From the NCBI GenBank assembly GCA_050261495.1, contig JBLNDI010000018.1, forward strand, positions 10,970-74,969: a stretch of DNA of 64,000 nt, given 5' to 3'. Under the pieces are notes generated by a model, which saw nothing but the letters and a program-made list of their open reading frames with translations, searched no databases and was not told the origin of the DNA. Shown here one piece after another: positions 34,263-42,250 of this stretch (its first letter is position 1; each line of letters starts with the position of its first letter). The position numbers were made by a program, and so were the translations under genes. The stretch comes from JBMNKL01 sp050261495. GTDB taxonomy: Bacteria > Bacillota > Clostridia > Acetivibrionales > DTU013.

Positions 34263-34961
34263 ATGTTTAGAGGATTGCTAAGCGATGCAAGATCAATAGC
34301 GAAAAGAGATCCTGCCGCGAAAAGCACACTGGAGGTATTTTTACTGTATTCGGGCTTTCATGCGCTTATTTACCACCGCATAGCCCATTGGCTGTACAAG
34401 AGGAAACTGTTTTTCCTGGCAAGGGTGGTATCGCAGTATTCACGTTTCATGACCGGAATCGAGATACACCCTGGCGCCGTGATAGGCCGCGGTTTGTTCA
34501 TAGATCACGGCATGGGCGTCGTAATCGGGGAAACTGCCGTAATAGGCGATAATTGCACCATATATCACGGCGTTACGCTGGGAGGCACCGGCAAGGAAAA
34601 GGGGAAAAGGCATCCCACCATAGGAAACAATGTCCTTATCGGCGCAGGCGCAATACTGTTGGGGCCCATTGTCGTAGGCGACAATGCGATGATAGGCGCC
34701 GGCTCGGTTGTCGTGGACAATGTCGAGCCGGACACGACTGTTACGGGGCCTAAAGCGCGCGTTGTAAGACGCGGCGGCAGAAAGATCGCGCCGTCCTTCG
34801 AGCTGGACCAGGTGCGCATGCCGGATCCCGTTTCACAGGAACTGTGCAAGCTCCAGGTACGTATCGAACGGCTTGAGGCGGCAATGCGCGGCGAACAGCT
34901 GTCTTATGACGAAGAAGATAAATGCGGCAAAAACAAGAAGACGACGGAGGAGGAAACATGA
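34263..34961 (+). CDS. cysE: Serine O-acetyltransferase
   Basis: A 232-residue CysE/EpsC-type enzyme acetylating serine for cysteine synthesis. An N-terminal helical part (FHALIYHRIAHWLY) precedes left-handed beta-helix hexapeptides: EIHPGAVIGRGLFIDHGMGV, VIGETAVIGDNCTIYHGVTL, GGTGKEKGKRHPTIGNNV and VVDNVEPDTTV. The catalytic His residues are in IDHGMG and YHGVTLGG. GGAGGGG precedes the ATG. Its stop overlaps cysS in ATGA. The last 35 residues are charged and not part of the fold. The T-box makes it part of a cysteine-sensing operon. Confidence 0.95.
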   Translation: MFRGLLSDARSIAKRDPAAKSTLEVFLLYSGFHALIYHRIAHWLYKRKLFFLARVVSQYSRFMTGIEIHPGAVIGRGLFIDHGMGVVIGETAVIGDNCTIYHGVTLGGTGKEKGKRHPTIGNNVLIGAGAILLGPIVVGDNAMIGAGSVVVDNVEPDTTVTGPKARVVRRGGRKIAPSFELDQVRMPDPVSQELCKLQVRIERLEAAMRGEQLSYDEEDKCGKNKKTTEEET

Positions 34962-36355
34962 AGCTGTACAACACGCTTACAAGGCGGAAGGAAGAATTTG
35001 TGCCGGTAAAGGAAGGCGTCGCAAGCATATATTCGTGCGGGCCGACAGTTTACCAGCATGCGCATATCGGCAACATGAGGGCATACATTTTCATGGATAC
35101 ATTGAGAAGAGTGCTTAGGTATAACGGCTATAAGCTCAAGCATGTGATGAACATTACGGACGTGGGCCACCTGGTGTCAGACGCGGACGAGGGAGAAGAC
35201 AAGATGGTAAAGACAGCCAGGCAGGCGCAAAAGACGCCGTGGGAAATCGCGGAGCATTATACCGGCCTTTTTATGAGCGACATCGCGGAGCTGAACATAG
35301 AAAAACCCGAGTACATCCCGAAAGCCACGGAGCATATAAACGAGATGATCGAATTTGTAAAAGCGTTGGTTGAAAAGGGATATGGCTACGAAACGAGTGA
35401 CGGCATCTATTTTGATATAAAGAAGTTCAAAGGGTATGGAAAACTTTCAGGACTTGACCTTGAAGGACAGATAGCGGGGGCGAGGATCGGCGTCAATGAG
35501 GAGAAGAGGCATCCTGCTGACTTCGCGTTGTGGAAAAAAGCGCCGAAGGAGCATATTATGCAGTGGCCGAGCCCCTGGGGAATGGGATACCCTGGCTGGC
35601 ACATAGAATGCTCCGCCATGGGCATGAAGTACCTTGGAGATGAATTTGACATTCACACCGGCGGCGTGGATCACATACCCGTGCATCACGAGAATGAGAT
35701 AGCGCAAACCGAGGCGCTCCTAGGCAGACCTGCCGTGCGCTTCTGGCTTCACAGCGAGTTTCTGCTGGTAGACAACGGGAAAATGTCAAAAAGCCTTGGA
35801 AATACCTATACTATTCCCGATTTGAAGGAAAAGGGCTTTAACCCGCTTGCGTACAGGTACATGTGCCTGAATGCCAACTACAGGAGCAAGCTCAATTTCA
35901 CGTGGGAAGCCATGAAAGCGGCCCAGGTCGCGTATGACAGGCTCCTGGAGGGCGTAGCCTCGCATAAAAACGCACAGGAAGGGGTAAAGCCGGATCCTGC
36001 CTTGATTGAATCATTCGAAAGGGATTTCAGGGAAGCCGTGAATGACGATCTTAACATACCCAGGGCTATAGGCGTGGTATGGAATATAGCCAGGCATGAA
36101 ACGAAATCCCGCGATTTTTACAATTTGCTGCTGAGAATGGATGAAATCCTTGGGCTGGATTTTGCGAAGGCCGGAGAGAAACCCTTTTCCGCAGAACAAC
36201 CGCTTGACCCCGAAATAGAGTCGCTTATAAACCAGCGGCAGCAGGCCAGGAAGGAGAAAAACTGGAAGCTGGCCGACGAAATCAGGGACCGTCTGAAAAG
36301 CATGGGCATTTACCTTGAGGATACCCCTCAGGGCGTAAAAGTAATCCGGAAGTAA
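34958..36355 (+). CDS. cysS: Cysteinyl-tRNA synthetase
   Basis: A 465-residue class I aminoacyl-tRNA synthetase. Motifs include the zinc Cys27 in SCGPTVYQ, the HIGH-like HAHIGN at 34-39, the zinc Cys in WHIECSAMG, the zinc His region TGGVDHIPVHHEN and KMSKSLGN. The anticodon-binding tail is present. ATG at 34958 with GGAGGAGG is preferred over ATG 34922, which lies inside cysE. In many Firmicutes mrnC-rlmB-yacP-sigH follow directly; here they are 25 kb away at 61170-63662. Confidence 0.97.
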   Translation: MKLYNTLTRRKEEFVPVKEGVASIYSCGPTVYQHAHIGNMRAYIFMDTLRRVLRYNGYKLKHVMNITDVGHLVSDADEGEDKMVKTARQAQKTPWEIAEHYTGLFMSDIAELNIEKPEYIPKATEHINEMIEFVKALVEKGYGYETSDGIYFDIKKFKGYGKLSGLDLEGQIAGARIGVNEEKRHPADFALWKKAPKEHIMQWPSPWGMGYPGWHIECSAMGMKYLGDEFDIHTGGVDHIPVHHENEIAQTEALLGRPAVRFWLHSEFLLVDNGKMSKSLGNTYTIPDLKEKGFNPLAYRYMCLNANYRSKLNFTWEAMKAAQVAYDRLLEGVASHKNAQEGVKPDPALIESFERDFREAVNDDLNIPRAIGVVWNIARHETKSRDFYNLLLRMDEILGLDFAKAGEKPFSAEQPLDPEIESLINQRQQARKEKNWKLADEIRDRLKSMGIYLEDTPQGVKVIRK

Positions 36356-36422
36356 CTTTTTATGCGCATCTTAATATACTGATTATGTAAATGAAATTTA
36401 TTATGATAGGATGTGCATATAT

Positions 36423-36605
36423 ATGGAAATGAACGTCATCAAGTGGGATGATAGCATGGCCGAAAGATGTGTCGAAAGAATCCGGAGAGGTTATGTGCCC
36501 AGTTATATACACCAAGAAAATAACCTCAACAGGTCGTTCCAGGCGGGAGAATGGGACGATTTCAAATCAGTTATCGACAAATCGCTTAATAAAAAGAAAA
36601 AGTGA
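36423..36605 (+). CDS. Small hypothetical protein, 60 residues
   Basis: Starts ATG at 36423 (MEMNVIKWDDSMAERCVERI), with AGG about 12 bases upstream. It is charged, has no membrane segment and one Cys. Codon use and the well-formed amphipathic stretch support it modestly; no family is recognised. It lies 67 bp after cysS and may be an independent transcript. Confidence 0.45.
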   Translation: MEMNVIKWDDSMAERCVERIRRGYVPSYIHQENNLNRSFQAGEWDDFKSVIDKSLNKKKK

Positions 36606-36691
36606 CGAAACAACAAAGGATACAAAGCTCATTAAGAATAATTTAAGCCGGGAAAAGAGACTAAAATCACGAAAGGATAAAACATGAAAAG

Positions 36692-36735
36692 GAGTATAGG
36701 CAGAATGCGGAAATACCTGCTTATACTCTTTATAT
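36692..36735 (-). terminator. Terminator after the ugd operon
   Basis: GAGTATAGGCAG (36692-36703) pairs with CTGCTTATACTC (36717-36728), with A/T tracts on both sides; on the minus strand it ends CCTTTTC. Confidence 0.75.
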
Positions 36736-36740
36736 TTATG

Positions 36741-36896
36741 TCACGTTATGTTATACGGTGTTTCAGACAGCGTTTCAGCCGGAGGCGCGAGGAGTTTTAG
36801 GCATATCACGCTGCGGCCGGACTCAAGCAGCCTGTCGCATGCGTGCGAGCCTGTGAAACCTGCTCCGCCTGTTACCAGTATGGGATTTACGCTCAT
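36741..36896 (-). pseudogene. Truncated NAD-dependent sugar epimerase/decarboxylase N-terminus
   Basis: ATG at 36896 overlaps the ugd stop (ATGA). The 51-residue product starts MSVNPILVTGGAGFTGSHAC and continues DRLLESGRSVICL, the nucleotide-binding start of an extended SDR (UDP-glucuronate decarboxylase or epimerase). It then loses similarity after the second strand (KLLAPPAETLSETPYNIT) and stops at 36741, just before the terminator. The missing about 260 residues suggest a deletion or frame break in an enzyme that would have used the ugd product. Confidence 0.75.
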
Positions 36897-38224
36897 TTCA
36901 TGCCGACTCCCTCGTAATAGAAGCCATGGCTTTTTACAAGGTCCGGGTTGCAGGCGTTGCGCAAATCGATAAAAACCCTGTTTTTGACTACGGACTTCAG
37001 TTTTTCAAAATCCAGCCCGGTTAATTCCTTCCATTCCGTGGCCAGGACAATGCAGTCGCTCCCGGCGCAGGCCGAATACGGATCATCGCAATAATTCAGG
37101 TCCATCTGCGGATATGCCTTTTTCACATTATCCATGGCCCTGGGATCATAAACAGAAATCCTGGCTTTATTTTCAAGCAGCGCCGAGAGGATTGTCAGGG
37201 AGGGGGATTCGCGGATATCGTCGGTTTCAGGCTTGAAAGAAAGGCCTAATACGGATATCCTGCGCCCTTCCAATCCCCCCAGCGCATTTTTTATTTTTTC
37301 GACCATCCTGGTCTTTTGCCGGTTGTTGACCTCAAGCACGCTTTCAAGCAGCAAGGGTTCGTATCCGAAGTCCCTGCCGAGCCCGGCCAGCACCCTGACA
37401 TCTTTCGGGAAGCAGCTTCCGCCGAAGCCGGGGCCGGGGTTGAGAAACCGGCGGCCGATTCTCCTGTCCAGCCCTATCCCCTCTGCGACCTTGTCAACAT
37501 TTACATTGAGCATCTCGCATATATTCGCAATCTCATTTATGAAACTTATCTTTGTCGCGAGAAACGCGTTGGAAACGTACTTGATCATCTCCGCCGTTTC
37601 GATGTCCGTGACCAGGATGGGTATATCAGCGGCTGCCTGCTCACGGTATATTTCTTTCAGCGTATTTGCCGCACGCTCGCTTTCAGCGCCAATGACTATC
37701 CTGTCGGGATTGAAAAAATCATCAACCGCGGATCCTTCCCTCAAGAACTCCGGGTTTGACACCACATCGAAGTCAATGCGGCAGCCTGGCTCTTTTTCCC
37801 TCTCGTTCAATATTTTCCTGATTTCATTCTTGATTCTCCGCCCGGTGCCGACCGGCACGGTGCTTTTTGTCACGATAATTTTATAGCCGGTCATATGGCT
37901 TGCCAACTTCCTGGCAACTTCGAACACGCGGCTGGTGTCGCACATGTTGTTATCCAGCACCGGCGTGTTGACAGTAATGAAAATTACGTCGGAGAAATCT
38001 ACCGCATATTTAATGTCAGTTGTAAAACGAAGCCTTTTCCGTTCCCTGGCGCAGCTGTCCATGAGGCTGTCAAGGCAAGGCTCGTAAATCGGGCAAATTC
38101 CTTTTTTCAGGTTTTCAATTTTTATATGATCATTATCGCAGCACAATACATCCATGCCTTCCGCCGCAAGGCAGGCGCCGGTGACCAGCCCGACGTATCC
38201 GCTGCCAATTATTGATATATTCAT
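36893..38224 (-). CDS. ugd: UDP-glucose 6-dehydrogenase
   Basis: A 443-residue enzyme oxidising UDP-glucose to UDP-glucuronate with two NAD. Rossmann motif IIGSGYVGLVTG at 5-16, VTKSTVPVGT at 118-127, EFLREGSA at 159-166 and the catalytic Cys271 in GFGGSCFPKD. The C-terminal UDP-binding domain has GLSFKPETDDIRESPS. It overlaps the glycosyltransferase by 4 bp (38221-38224), the downstream half of a spore-coat-like operon. It supplies an acidic sugar for a surface polysaccharide. Confidence 0.96.
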   Translation of the reverse strand: MNISIIGSGYVGLVTGACLAAEGMDVLCCDNDHIKIENLKKGICPIYEPCLDSLMDSCARERKRLRFTTDIKYAVDFSDVIFITVNTPVLDNNMCDTSRVFEVARKLASHMTGYKIIVTKSTVPVGTGRRIKNEIRKILNEREKEPGCRIDFDVVSNPEFLREGSAVDDFFNPDRIVIGAESERAANTLKEIYREQAAADIPILVTDIETAEMIKYVSNAFLATKISFINEIANICEMLNVNVDKVAEGIGLDRRIGRRFLNPGPGFGGSCFPKDVRVLAGLGRDFGYEPLLLESVLEVNNRQKTRMVEKIKNALGGLEGRRISVLGLSFKPETDDIRESPSLTILSALLENKARISVYDPRAMDNVKKAYPQMDLNYCDDPYSACAGSDCIVLATEWKELTGLDFEKLKSVVKNRVFIDLRNACNPDLVKSHGFYYEGVGMK

Positions 38225-39351
38225 TCCGGTACCCCCAAAATTCTTGATGCGACTTTTTCCCAGCTAAATTCCTCTTCTGCAAGTTTTCTGCCCTTCATAC
38301 CCATTTCCACGGCTACATCCGGGTTGTCCAGGAGCCTTATGATTTCTCCGGCCATGACATTGGGATTGTTATATTCATCGATTGCGACGCCGTTGCCAAA
38401 ACCGTTTACGACCTCGGCATTGCCGCCCCTGTTTGTAGTTATTATGGGAAGACCGGCAGCCATGGCTTCGTAGTGGACTCTTGCCAGCGGCTCATTCCAT
38501 TGCGACGCGCAGACAAAGATATCCCCCATGCAATAATAACCGGGTATCTCGGACGGAGGCACAAAACCGGTGAAAACAACCGGCCCGGGGAGCTTTTGCG
38601 AGAGCGACTTGACATAATTCGTGTATTCGTCCGCCTCGCTGCTTCCGTACCACTTGCTTCCCACTATGACTAGCGCGGTATCCGGATGCCCGGACATTAC
38701 TTTCTCCATTGCTTTTATAAGGATATGAACGCCTTTTTTGACACTGAGCCTTCCAACGTTAAGGACAACTTTGTAATTTTCGATGCCATGCTTGATTTTC
38801 ATTTCGTGTTTAATCTTGGCTCCTTCGTCGGTCCAGCCTGGGTGGTATTTATACGGATCGACTCCCGAGTATACTACCCTCATTTTTCCTTCGGCCGACG
38901 GGAACCTCTGTATTACCGTGTTTGCGATATAGCGGCTGACCGTATTGATAAACTCAGCCTTTTCAATGCATTTCAAAGCGGCTTCATTGGAAATCTTTTC
39001 GTGATGAAACATTTCATTATGAAGGCTCAGGCTGAATTTAACGTCGGGAAAGCTCTCCGAAAGTCCGTGCAAAAAAAGAGGACGGTTAAAAACGTGTACC
39101 AAGTCGTGAGAGCTATCAAGCCTGGTCTTCAGGTTTTCGAGATAGACCGGGCCGGATTTGCCGGGCATCCTTACGTACCTTACGTTGTCCCTGGTTTCCT
39201 CATCCGGAAGCCCGGGGTGTTTTATACTGTAAACCGTGATATCATGGCGCTTCGCCAGGTAGGGAACGACGCCGTCGATGTATAATTGAATCGCGCCGCC
39301 CGCAACCGGGGGCACGGGCAGTTTTTCAGTGCAAATCAAGGCAATCTTCAT
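38221..39351 (-). CDS. Glycosyltransferase family 4 (CotSA-like)
   Basis: A 376-residue GT-B glycosyltransferase: N-terminal KIALICTEKLPVPPVAGGAIQ, acceptor-domain YSGVDPYKYHPGWTDEGAKI, VVLNVGRLSVKKGVHILIKA, and the C-terminal E-x7-E region EPLARVHYEAMAAGLPIITT. It transfers a sugar from a nucleotide donor. CotSA of Bacillus is a homologue in the cotS operon, and here two CotS-like kinases precede it, so a spore coat glycan is plausible. AAAGGAAGTG precedes the ATG, which overlaps the upstream stop (ATGA). Confidence 0.88.
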   Translation of the reverse strand: MKIALICTEKLPVPPVAGGAIQLYIDGVVPYLAKRHDITVYSIKHPGLPDEETRDNVRYVRMPGKSGPVYLENLKTRLDSSHDLVHVFNRPLFLHGLSESFPDVKFSLSLHNEMFHHEKISNEAALKCIEKAEFINTVSRYIANTVIQRFPSAEGKMRVVYSGVDPYKYHPGWTDEGAKIKHEMKIKHGIENYKVVLNVGRLSVKKGVHILIKAMEKVMSGHPDTALVIVGSKWYGSSEADEYTNYVKSLSQKLPGPVVFTGFVPPSEIPGYYCMGDIFVCASQWNEPLARVHYEAMAAGLPIITTNRGGNAEVVNGFGNGVAIDEYNNPNVMAGEIIRLLDNPDVAVEMGMKGRKLAEEEFSWEKVASRILGVPE

Positions 39352-40391
39352 TGCTGTTCACTTCCTTTAAGCAGTTTTTCCAGGACTTTTTCCTTCGACA
39401 TCTCCAGCCTGGCGATGTGTTCTATCTCTGAAGATTTAACCGGCTTGCCCTTCTGGAACAAGTTTTTCACCAGGCCGAAAAACCAGTGCGGAAATACCAT
39501 GTCTATAAATAATACTTCTGTTTCATCCTTGCTGAGCGGGTTTTTTTCCATGTACCATCCAAGAATTTCCAATATGGTTTCAGCCGACCATTTGCCAGCG
39601 TTTTCGGCATTTTTCCCGATTATTTTCCTTAAGTCCCTGGCCGGCAGGTCAAAAGTCACTCCGTCCAGGTCCAGCACATACACTCCGTCCTTGCCATGAA
39701 CGGCATTTCCCTTTCCATAGTCCTGGTGGCATAATACAATGGAACGGGAGCCTTCGGCGGTCAATGCCGTATATTGCGTGCGGGCCAGGAGATTAATGGC
39801 ATGGTTGGCCATCATGATAATCGGGTCAACGTTTGCCAGGTAAGATGCATGGTAAGGCAGCTCGCTTTTCTTAAGCGAAATTTCCTTCCAGCCGGCCATC
39901 CTGTCTCTCATCGATGCATACTGTTCGGGCCATTTGCCCAGTTTTGTCGATATCCTGGATTGCGGGTCGGGAACGTAGCCCCTTGTAGCCGCGTGGAAAT
40001 CGGCCAGTCCCTGGACAGCAAGCTTTAAATCGGCAGGATTGTTAAAATTCATGTCCTTGCCGTCTATCCATTCGTAGAGCACGAATAACTGCCCGTTGTA
40101 CTCTGTTATCGGCCGGTTGCGGATGTTAAGGATGACGCCGGGGACCTTGCCGCCGGAGTTTTTTGCATGGATTTGCGCGTTTACCGAAAATAGGGCCTTG
40201 TCGTACGTCTGCTTCAGACGTTTGAGACAATACCGGTTATTCTTTGCGGCAAGCTTCCATACCGTTTTAATGTCACCGCCCTGTACCAGGGCCAGGTTTT
40301 CCGGGACAATCCCGTACTCTTTTAATACATCAACTGCAAGAGCGTTTGGATCTATTTTAACGTTATTGGTATTATCGATGCCGGTACTCAA
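39348..40391 (-). CDS. cotS: CotS-family spore coat protein, kinase-like fold (second copy)
   Basis: About 347 residues with an aminoglycoside-phosphotransferase/protein-kinase-like fold: the ATP-binding lobe (VWKLAAKNNRYCLKRLK), the catalytic loop VLCHQDYGKGNAV (HxD...N) and VLDLDGVTFDLPARDL (metal Asp). CotS family members are spore coat proteins of unknown kinase specificity. TTG at 40391 with GGAAAGGA nine bases away is preferred to TTG 40400. Stop overlaps the glycosyltransferase start. Confidence 0.87.
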   Translation of the reverse strand: MSTGIDNTNNVKIDPNALAVDVLKEYGIVPENLALVQGGDIKTVWKLAAKNNRYCLKRLKQTYDKALFSVNAQIHAKNSGGKVPGVILNIRNRPITEYNGQLFVLYEWIDGKDMNFNNPADLKLAVQGLADFHAATRGYVPDPQSRISTKLGKWPEQYASMRDRMAGWKEISLKKSELPYHASYLANVDPIIMMANHAINLLARTQYTALTAEGSRSIVLCHQDYGKGNAVHGKDGVYVLDLDGVTFDLPARDLRKIIGKNAENAGKWSAETILEILGWYMEKNPLSKDETEVLFIDMVFPHWFFGLVKNLFQKGKPVKSSEIEHIARLEMSKEKVLEKLLKGSEQQ

Positions 40392-40496
40392 AAAACTCAA
40401 TCCTTTCCAGGTTTTTTCCCGTGGGTGGTCTTAACTGTTATTTTCAATGGAATAAATCCAATACCGCGGTTGCCCCGCGGAATTTAACTTGTGGAA

Positions 40497-41600
40497 CTAA
40501 TCGCGCGGCATTATGGAATTAAACCTTTCCAATACCGGTTCCGCGGTTTTTTCAAGAGCGGCCATTTCCACTATTCTCTGCTTGTATTTTTCGTTGTTCC
40601 ATTCCTTGTCGCGTTTGTAATAAAATTTATTGACAGCCCCGACGAAGAGGTGCGGGAACAAGAGATCCAGCCTGACAACCTCCCACTGCGGGGGAGTCAG
40701 CGGATTGACTGCCTGGTAGCTCCCGAGGATGCTTGAGGCCAGTGCCGCATCCCATTTGCCGGCTTTTTTCATTACTTTGTTCAATAATTTCCGGATATCT
40801 CTCGCTGCTATGTCGATGGTTATGGAATCCGTGTCAAGCACGTATAAATCGCCCGAGGGAGAAATAATGAGATTGCCCGCCGCAAAGTCCTGGTGGCACA
40901 GGCATCCGGTCTGCCTGGCTTCGTTCACCCAGCCGGCGTATTCTTCTCCTCTCAGCAGTTCTACAGCCTTGCACGCACGTTCGTAAAAATGGGGCATTTC
41001 TTTCAGGATGACGGCATTTACCGCATCATCGGCATGCTCGAGGGTATATTTTTCACTTAATGCTTTTATATCTTCCACCTGCGACGAGTAATCTACTACC
41101 CATAACCCGAGATGATATTTCGGCTTTGCTTTTGGCGAAGGCGCAAATCCTTTTGACGCCTTGTGGAAATTTGCAAGGCCGCGTGCGATCATATCCAGTT
41201 CCTGGGACGACGAATATCTTGGATTCCTGCCTTCTATGGCGTCGGAGAGAATATAGCAGGAGCCCTCTATAATTACGTATTCCTTTCCCTCGGAAGTCAG
41301 GTTGATTTTCGGGATACGGACGCCGTTTGAGGAAAGATGCCTGATCGCGTCCGTTATAAACCAAAGGGTTTCTTCGGAATACGAGACTTTTTTCAATATT
41401 TTATTTCCCTGGCTTGTTTTTACCCGCCATACCCCTTTTTTTTCCTTGTACGATTCATTTTTTATATCGATGACATTTATGTCGTAGCTGCCAAGTACGG
41501 TATCAAGGGGTTCATGCTCCATCAAAAGCATACCCGCCACCTCTTTCGGTATTTCATGCAACCCGGCAAATTGCCGCATTGCGGCAAACTTATTCAACAC
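40497..41600 (-). CDS. cotS: CotS-family spore coat protein, kinase-like fold (first copy)
   Basis: 367 residues, paralogous to its downstream neighbour: GVWRVKTSQGNKILKKV, GCLCHQDFAAGNLIISPSG (catalytic loop with the Asp and Asn) and YVLDTDSITIDIAARDIRKL (metal Asp). The annotated start is GTG at 41600; no ribosome site is seen, and TTG 41597 or ATG 41579 are possible. A perfect 11-bp hairpin ends 15 bp upstream. Both copies with the glycosyltransferase and ugd form one minus-strand operon. Confidence 0.85.
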   Translation of the reverse strand: MLNKFAAMRQFAGLHEIPKEVAGMLLMEHEPLDTVLGSYDINVIDIKNESYKEKKGVWRVKTSQGNKILKKVSYSEETLWFITDAIRHLSSNGVRIPKINLTSEGKEYVIIEGSCYILSDAIEGRNPRYSSSQELDMIARGLANFHKASKGFAPSPKAKPKYHLGLWVVDYSSQVEDIKALSEKYTLEHADDAVNAVILKEMPHFYERACKAVELLRGEEYAGWVNEARQTGCLCHQDFAAGNLIISPSGDLYVLDTDSITIDIAARDIRKLLNKVMKKAGKWDAALASSILGSYQAVNPLTPPQWEVVRLDLLFPHLFVGAVNKFYYKRDKEWNNEKYKQRIVEMAALEKTAEPVLERFNSIMPRD

Positions 41601-41614
41601 AACCGAAATGAAGC

Positions 41615-41639
41615 TTCAGGGGGATATGATCCCCCTGAA
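41615..41639. terminator. Perfect 11-bp hairpin between the amphi-Trp gene and cotS
   Basis: TTCAGGGGGAT pairs with ATCCCCCTGAA over a 3-base loop. It is the likely terminator of the amphi-Trp gene (stop at 41650) but lacks a T-run on the minus strand and lies in the cotS leader. Confidence 0.7.
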
Positions 41640-41649
41640 TCAAGCCCTG

Positions 41650-41889
41650 TTACTCTTCCTGAAGATCAAGCTCAATATCCTCGGCGTTTTCCCAGGAAAC
41701 CTTGAATGTGACGGAGCCGCCGCTTTCATCCTCGTCATACTTAACCTTGTAGTCGAATTCCGTGTCGGACGGCAGCGCTACCTGCTTGCCTTCAACTACG
41801 AGTTTTCCTGCAAACAGGTCAGGTATGGCCTTTTTAATGTAATCGGCGAATTCAGCTTTTGATCCTACAAATGATTCCTGATACTTCAT
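41650..41889 (-). CDS. Amphi-Trp domain-like small acidic protein
   Basis: A 79-residue acidic protein: KLVVEGKQVALPSDTEFDYK and the Trp-containing strand GSVTFKVSWEN match the small amphi-Trp domain family. It has no signal peptide; function unknown. AAGGGGTG precedes the ATG. It lies upstream of the cotS operon but is separated by a hairpin. Confidence 0.7.
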   Translation of the reverse strand: MKYQESFVGSKAEFADYIKKAIPDLFAGKLVVEGKQVALPSDTEFDYKVKYDEDESGGSVTFKVSWENAEDIELDLQEE

Positions 41890-41969
41890 GGACTACACCC
41901 CTTAATTGTTTTTCTTTTACATAATATTCTCAGGGTTGATTTTACGTTACATATATCCGGAAAATGTAA

Positions 41970-42074
41970 CCTAAGACATGTGAGACAGGTGACGGTTCCG
42001 TGTCTTGTTTCAGGGAAGACTATTTCAGACAAAGTCCCCAGGCAACAGGACACAGGATCGTCCCTTATCTTAGG
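41970..42074. repeat. MITE-like imperfect inverted repeat
   Basis: Left arm 41989-42009 (GTGACGGTTCCGTGTCTTGT and one more base) and right arm 42044-42064 match in 16 of 21 positions when inverted. Outer CCTAAGA (41970-41976) and TCTTAGG (42068-42074) also pair. It lies in the 361-bp gap before lplA and contains no ORF. Related GACGGTTCCGTGTC repeats are familiar from clostridial genomes. Confidence 0.6.
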
Positions 42075-42127
42075 GAGTCATCCGTACGTACAGTCCTCTG
42101 TCCTGTCCATAATTTGTTCTTTGCGGA

Positions 42128-42156
42128 TTGAAATTGCAAAAAAGGTCAAGTATAAT
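42128..42156 (+). promoter_or_regulatory. Promoter of the lplA-gcv operon
   Basis: TTGAAA at 42128-42133 and a perfect TATAAT at 42151-42156, 17 bp apart; the lplA start lies 95 bp downstream. I do not see a glycine riboswitch in the leader. Confidence 0.7.
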
Positions 42157-42250
42157 AATAAAATTAAAATAAATGTAGAATTATTTTAAAATAATTGGAT
42201 ATAGAAACAGACATGAAACCAGACATGAAGTCGGACTTGGAGGCTTTCTA

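Noticed and set aside
36684..36800. Plus-strand ORF of 38 codons across the 36.7-kb terminator
   Set aside because: It overlaps the terminator and the epimerase remnant on the other strand, and its sequence is arginine-rich without family signs.
41608..41862. 84-codon plus-strand ORF opposite the amphi-Trp gene
   Set aside because: Shadow of the minus-strand gene, which has the ribosome site and domain signature.
42075..42250. Glycine riboswitch before lplA-gcv
   Set aside because: No aptamer-like GGAGAG or tandem arrangement seen, and the leader after the promoter is too short.
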